64,000 nucleotides of DNA, taken from CAVTWY01 sp963738575. Lineage in GTDB: Bacteria > Pseudomonadota > Gammaproteobacteria > Burkholderiales > Burkholderiaceae_C. The position numbers were made by a program, and so were the translations under genes. Position 1 is the stretch's first letter. Every line of letters starts with the position of its first letter. The notes beneath the pieces are model-generated. The model saw only the letters and a list, made by a program, of their open reading frames with translations. It was not told where the DNA came from and did not search any database. The DNA is taken from NCBI GenBank assembly GCA_963738575.1, contig CAVTWY010000001.1, positions 496,001 to 560,000 of the forward strand, in the 5' to 3' direction. This document shows positions 61,726 through 64,000 of this stretch, one piece after another.

Positions 61726-61763
61726 TGATCTTGCCCCCGCAATCCAGGACAGGCCCTATACGC
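61726..61763. repeat. Right terminal inverted repeat of the IS
   Basis: Begins TGATCTTGCCCCC and ends CTATACGC; imperfectly complementary to 63092-63129. The orfB stop codon (61756-61758) lies inside it, as is common in IS3-family elements. Confidence 0.82.
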
Positions 61764-62664
61764 AATGTAGCGCCTGTTGATTGTCGAGTCGAGCAAGGCG
61801 CTGGTTTTGCTCGACAAGGGTTTGGTGCTGATGCTGCCTGAACTCCCGCGGCGACATCATCTTCAATGCTGAATGCGGATGCACCTCGTTGTAATGTTCG
61901 AACGCTGCGCTTAGCTGGGCCAACACCGTTTTGGCGTCCCGCGTGTCCATGCGCGACACATAGTCACGCTTGAACGTGTTCACGAAGCTCTCAGCCATGC
62001 CGTTGCTCTGCGGACTGCGCACGGGCGTGTTGATCGGCGTCAGCCCCAGTTGCCTGGCGATGCGCCGCGTCTCGTTGGCGATGTAGGCGCTGCCGTTGTC
62101 ACTCAGGTATTCAAGCACGCAGCCCTTGGGAATGGACTCTGTTGATCCAAAGCGCTTCTCCACGGCCTCGATCATCATCTCTCGCACCTGCTCACCGGGC
62201 AAGCCCTTGCCCTCCCAGGCCCGCCAGGTGATGTTCTCACGGTCCGCGCAGTCGTTGGTGAACGTGCTGGTGACGGTGGCGCCGTCATCGCAGCCAATCT
62301 CGAAGCCGTCGGAGCACCACCGCGTATTGCTGCGTAGCACCGCCACCGTGCCCTCGTGACGACGGCTGTCGCGGCGCTTGGGCGCTTTGGGCAGCAGCAT
62401 CTGGTGCTGCGCCATCACGCGGTAGGCCCGTTTGGGATTCACACGAGGTGTGCCGTGGCCCTTGCGCTGCCGGTTGACCAGCGCGCAGGCGCGCCGGTAC
62501 CCGTAGGTTGGCAGCTCGAGCACCTGCTCACGGATCTCGGCAATCAAGATCGCATCGCCCAGCGGCGTGCGCCCACGGCGACGATCGTGCCACGTCGCAT
62601 CGCGCAGCACCATCGTTTGCACATTGGAGCGCGCCACGCTCAGCGCGGCACACACCGCGCTCAT
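61756..62664 (-). CDS. IS3-family transposase OrfB (DDE domain)
   Basis: 302 residues from the ATG at 62664, which overlaps the orfA stop (ATGA); translated as the OrfAB fusion, the frame reads through from the slippery site near 62710. The DDE residues are in RWCSDGFEI (first Asp), YLSDNGSAY (second Asp) and QSNGMAESFVNTFK (Glu). YGYRRACALVNRQ is a typical IS2-group region. No internal stop, so the element is probably active or only recently arrived. Confidence 0.93.
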   Translation of the reverse strand: MSAVCAALSVARSNVQTMVLRDATWHDRRRGRTPLGDAILIAEIREQVLELPTYGYRRACALVNRQRKGHGTPRVNPKRAYRVMAQHQMLLPKAPKRRDSRRHEGTVAVLRSNTRWCSDGFEIGCDDGATVTSTFTNDCADRENITWRAWEGKGLPGEQVREMMIEAVEKRFGSTESIPKGCVLEYLSDNGSAYIANETRRIARQLGLTPINTPVRSPQSNGMAESFVNTFKRDYVSRMDTRDAKTVLAQLSAAFEHYNEVHPHSALKMMSPREFRQHQHQTLVEQNQRLARLDNQQALHCV

Positions 62665-63065
62665 GCCTCGTCCTTGGGCCACAAGGGTGAGCGCGCAATC
62701 CACTTTTTTTCGACGGAGATCTCCACCGCTTCCTTCAGGATCTCGTTTTGCAGCGTCACCTTGCCCAGCACCCGCTGCAGCTTCTTGATCTCGTCGCGCG
62801 CCGCCGCCAGCTGCGACGCCGGCACCACCGACTCCCCCGCACCCACGGCCACCAACGCGCCTTGGCGCTCCAGCTTGCGCCAAGCAAAGAGCAGGCTTGC
62901 CGCCACTCCGGTCTCCCGTGCGACGAGCGACACGCTCATGCCGGGCTCGTACGTGCGCGCCACCAGGGAAGCTTTCTCGGTGACAGACCAGCGCCTTCGG
63001 CGCTGGTCTGTCACAACCACTTCAACCTTGTTCGTACCCGTGTCCGTAGCTCTAGTCGTGTTCAC
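62661..63065 (-). CDS. IS3-family transposase OrfA
   Basis: 134 residues. A helix-turn-helix near residues 28-58 (WSVTEKASLVARTYEPGMSVSLVARETGVAASLLFAWRKL, core SVSLVARETGVAASLLFAWR) binds the IS ends, followed by a leucine-zipper-like helix (ASQLAAARDEIKKLQRVLGKVTLQNEIL, core IKKLQRVLGKVTLQNEILK). VEISVEKKW spans the slippery run AAAAAAAG, where a -1 shift produces OrfAB. Without the shift, OrfA ends at 62661. Confidence 0.92.
   Translation of the reverse strand: MNTTRATDTGTNKVEVVVTDQRRRRWSVTEKASLVARTYEPGMSVSLVARETGVAASLLFAWRKLERQGALVAVGAGESVVPASQLAAARDEIKKLQRVLGKVTLQNEILKEAVEISVEKKWIARSPLWPKDEA
62704..62710 (-). other. Programmed -1 frameshift site (A-run) of the IS
   Basis: On the minus strand GTC-GAA-AAA-AAG-TGG in the orfA frame becomes CGA-AAA-AAA-GTG in the orfB frame, one base back. 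A6-7G heptamers are the usual slippery site of IS3-family elements. Confidence 0.8.
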
Positions 63066-63091
63066 AGTTCTTCTCCTATCTGCAAAGATAA

Positions 63092-63129
63092 GCGATAGAA
63101 CTTGTCCTGGGAATCAGGGGGCTAGATCA
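63092..63129. repeat. Left terminal inverted repeat of the IS
   Basis: Read on the minus strand it starts TGATCTAGCCCCCTGATTCCC, close to the known left end of IS2. It pairs imperfectly with 61726-61763 and lies 27 bases upstream of the orfA start. Confidence 0.82.
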
Positions 63130-63134
63130 GGGGC

Positions 63135-64000
63135 TTACATCACGCGCCCGTACCACCACAGCGACAGCGTGGCGGCCACCAACACCAGCAGGGCACCAAG
63201 CGCCGCAAAGAGCGCAGAGATTTCAGTCTCTTTTTTCTGCGCCGTCAGGCGCGTGCCGAGCGACTGGTAGACCTTTTGCAAGTCGGCTGCCGTGCCCGCA
63301 TAGAAGTACTCGGAGCGTGTGGCCGCTGCGATGTTTTTAAGCGATTGTTCGTCCAACCGCACCCGCATGGTCCAACCTTCAAACCCAATGGTGTCGCCGT
63401 CTTTGGTGCCCACGCCCACGGTGTAGATGCGCACGCCGCGATCGGCGGCCATTTTCGCGGCGTCCATGGGGTCAGGCCCGGTGGTGCGTTGCCCATCGGT
63501 CAGCAAAATGATGGCGGCGGAGCTGTACGAGCCCGGCTCCACGGGGGTGAAGGTGGGTGCTGCATTGCGTTCACCCAGCGTTTTGGGCATGGTGCGTTGC
63601 CCGGTAATCTGCGACAGGTCGATGCCGGCGTCAGGAAACAAGGTCGCCAAACTTAAAACCATGCCGCTGCCGATGGCCGTGCCGCGTTGCAGTTGAAAGC
63701 GATCGATGGCCGCCAGCACATCGTCGCGGCTGGTGGTAGGCGGTTGCACCACGGCGGCCGTGCCCGCAAACTGCACGATGCCGACCCGCACAGCGCGCGG
63801 CAGTTCGGCCACAAAGGCTTTGGCGGCGGCCTGCGCAGCGGCCATGCGGTTGGGCAACACGTCGGTGGCTCGCATGCTACCGGACACGTCCATGGCCAAG
63901 ATGATGGTTTGCTCCACCATGGGCAGGGTGATGACTGCCGTGGGGCGTGCCACGGCCAGCAAGGTGGCAGCGAGCGCCGACAGCAGCAAGATGGGTGGCA
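63135..64000 (-). CDS. VWA-domain membrane protein, BatA-like (5'-truncated by window end)
   Basis: The frame is open through 64000, so the start lies beyond the window; 287 residues remain. The von Willebrand A domain has the MIDAS motif ILAMDVSGSMRATD, then VGIVQFAGTAAVVQPPT and IILLTDGQRTTGPDP. A C-terminal membrane helix ends the protein (ALFAALGALLVLVAATLSLWWYG). BatA-type proteins act with an MoxR ATPase and BatB; these would be expected to the right. The insertion sequence begins five bases past the stop codon. Confidence 0.88.
   Translation of the reverse strand, partial: PPILLLSALAATLLAVARPTAVITLPMVEQTIILAMDVSGSMRATDVLPNRMAAAQAAAKAFVAELPRAVRVGIVQFAGTAAVVQPPTTSRDDVLAAIDRFQLQRGTAIGSGMVLSLATLFPDAGIDLSQITGQRTMPKTLGERNAAPTFTPVEPGSYSSAAIILLTDGQRTTGPDPMDAAKMAADRGVRIYTVGVGTKDGDTIGFEGWTMRVRLDEQSLKNIAAATRSEYFYAGTAADLQKVYQSLGTRLTAQKKETEISALFAALGALLVLVAATLSLWWYGRVM

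Larger units (their letters stand above)
61726..63129 (-). mobile_element. Complete IS3-family insertion sequence, IS2-like group
   Basis: 1404 bases from TGATCT at 61726 to AGATCA at 63129, with TG...CA ends. The terminal 38 bases are imperfect inverted repeats (about 30 of 39 aligned positions match). A four-base direct repeat GGGG flanks it (61722-61725 and 63130-63133). It carries orfA and orfB on the minus strand and an A7G slippery sequence at 62704-62710 for -1 frameshifting to an OrfAB fusion. The left inverted repeat resembles that of IS2 (CCCCCTGAATCTCCAGACA). It landed one base after the stop codon of the VWA gene, so no gene is visibly interrupted. Confidence 0.9.

Noticed and set aside
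1..64000. tRNA, rRNA or CRISPR genes
   Set aside because: No cloverleaf-type sequence with the conserved T-loop, no rRNA sequence and no regularly spaced repeats were found by reading; a dedicated tRNAscan or CRISPR search was not possible.

Overview
The window is a GC-rich, densely coding chromosomal segment of a betaproteobacterium, most likely order Burkholderiales and close to Comamonadaceae. The main evidence is the gene order maf-yceD-rpmF-plsX-fabHDG-acpP-fabF-rpoE-rseA-rseB-mucD-lepA-lepB-rnc-era-recO-pdxJ-acpS-nagZ, together with an rne/rluC divergent pair. No rRNA, tRNA or CRISPR was seen. The genus cannot be fixed from the sequence alone.

Layout. (1) 1-14245 is a surface-polysaccharide locus. 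Plus-strand genes (initiating sugar-phosphate transferase cut by the window edge, a membrane UDP-sugar 4,6-dehydratase of the CapD/WbpM type, a glycosyltransferase) converge on a nine-gene minus-strand operon: Wza-like exporter, Wzz-like chain-length protein, rfbB-rfbD-rfbA-rfbC (dTDP-L-rhamnose), a bifunctional manC (GDP-mannose), and a TviB/TviC-like pair (predicted UDP-GalNAcA). Many junctions are ATGA overlaps. (2) 14393-17694 holds an RhlE-type helicase, a VanZ-like protein, an RsmI-related methyltransferase and a Maf/YceF pyrophosphatase. (3) 17753-24152 is the fatty-acid synthesis cluster. (4) 24216-28976 is the sigma-E stress module with a coupled unknown membrane protein in front. (5) 28977-29531 is an unusual intergenic region with a candidate small RNA and DnaA-box-like sites. 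(6) 29532-37528 is a translation/secretion/housekeeping run.

(7) 37540-44144 is a sucrose-utilisation locus: LacI-type repressor, two palindromic operators, TonB-dependent receptor, strong terminator, SUC/GPH-type MFS permease (frameshifted), sucrose phosphorylase. It resembles the Xanthomonas sux layout but ends in a phosphorylase rather than an amylosucrase. (8) 44155-52610 contains a small HhH protein, RNase E with a long leader, RluC, a HAD phosphatase, a Rieske protein, an SppA-like peptidase, a histidine phosphatase and a BON-LysM protein. (9) 52758-60176 is a BON lipoprotein followed by a purine locus: guanine deaminase, BMP-type ABC importer (ATPase, two permeases, a frameshifted binding lipoprotein) and an adenine-deaminase-like enzyme. 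(10) 60288-64000 has an orphan lipoprotein, a rhomboid protease, a complete IS2-like insertion sequence with inverted ends and a GGGG duplication, and a VWA-domain protein cut by the window end.

Two genes (MFS permease, BMP lipoprotein) carry a single extra base in or beside a G-run. Both could be real lesions, but sequencing error is an equally good explanation. The best candidates for something undescribed are the compact two-hairpin transcript upstream of lepA and the TonB/MFS/phosphorylase version of a sux locus.
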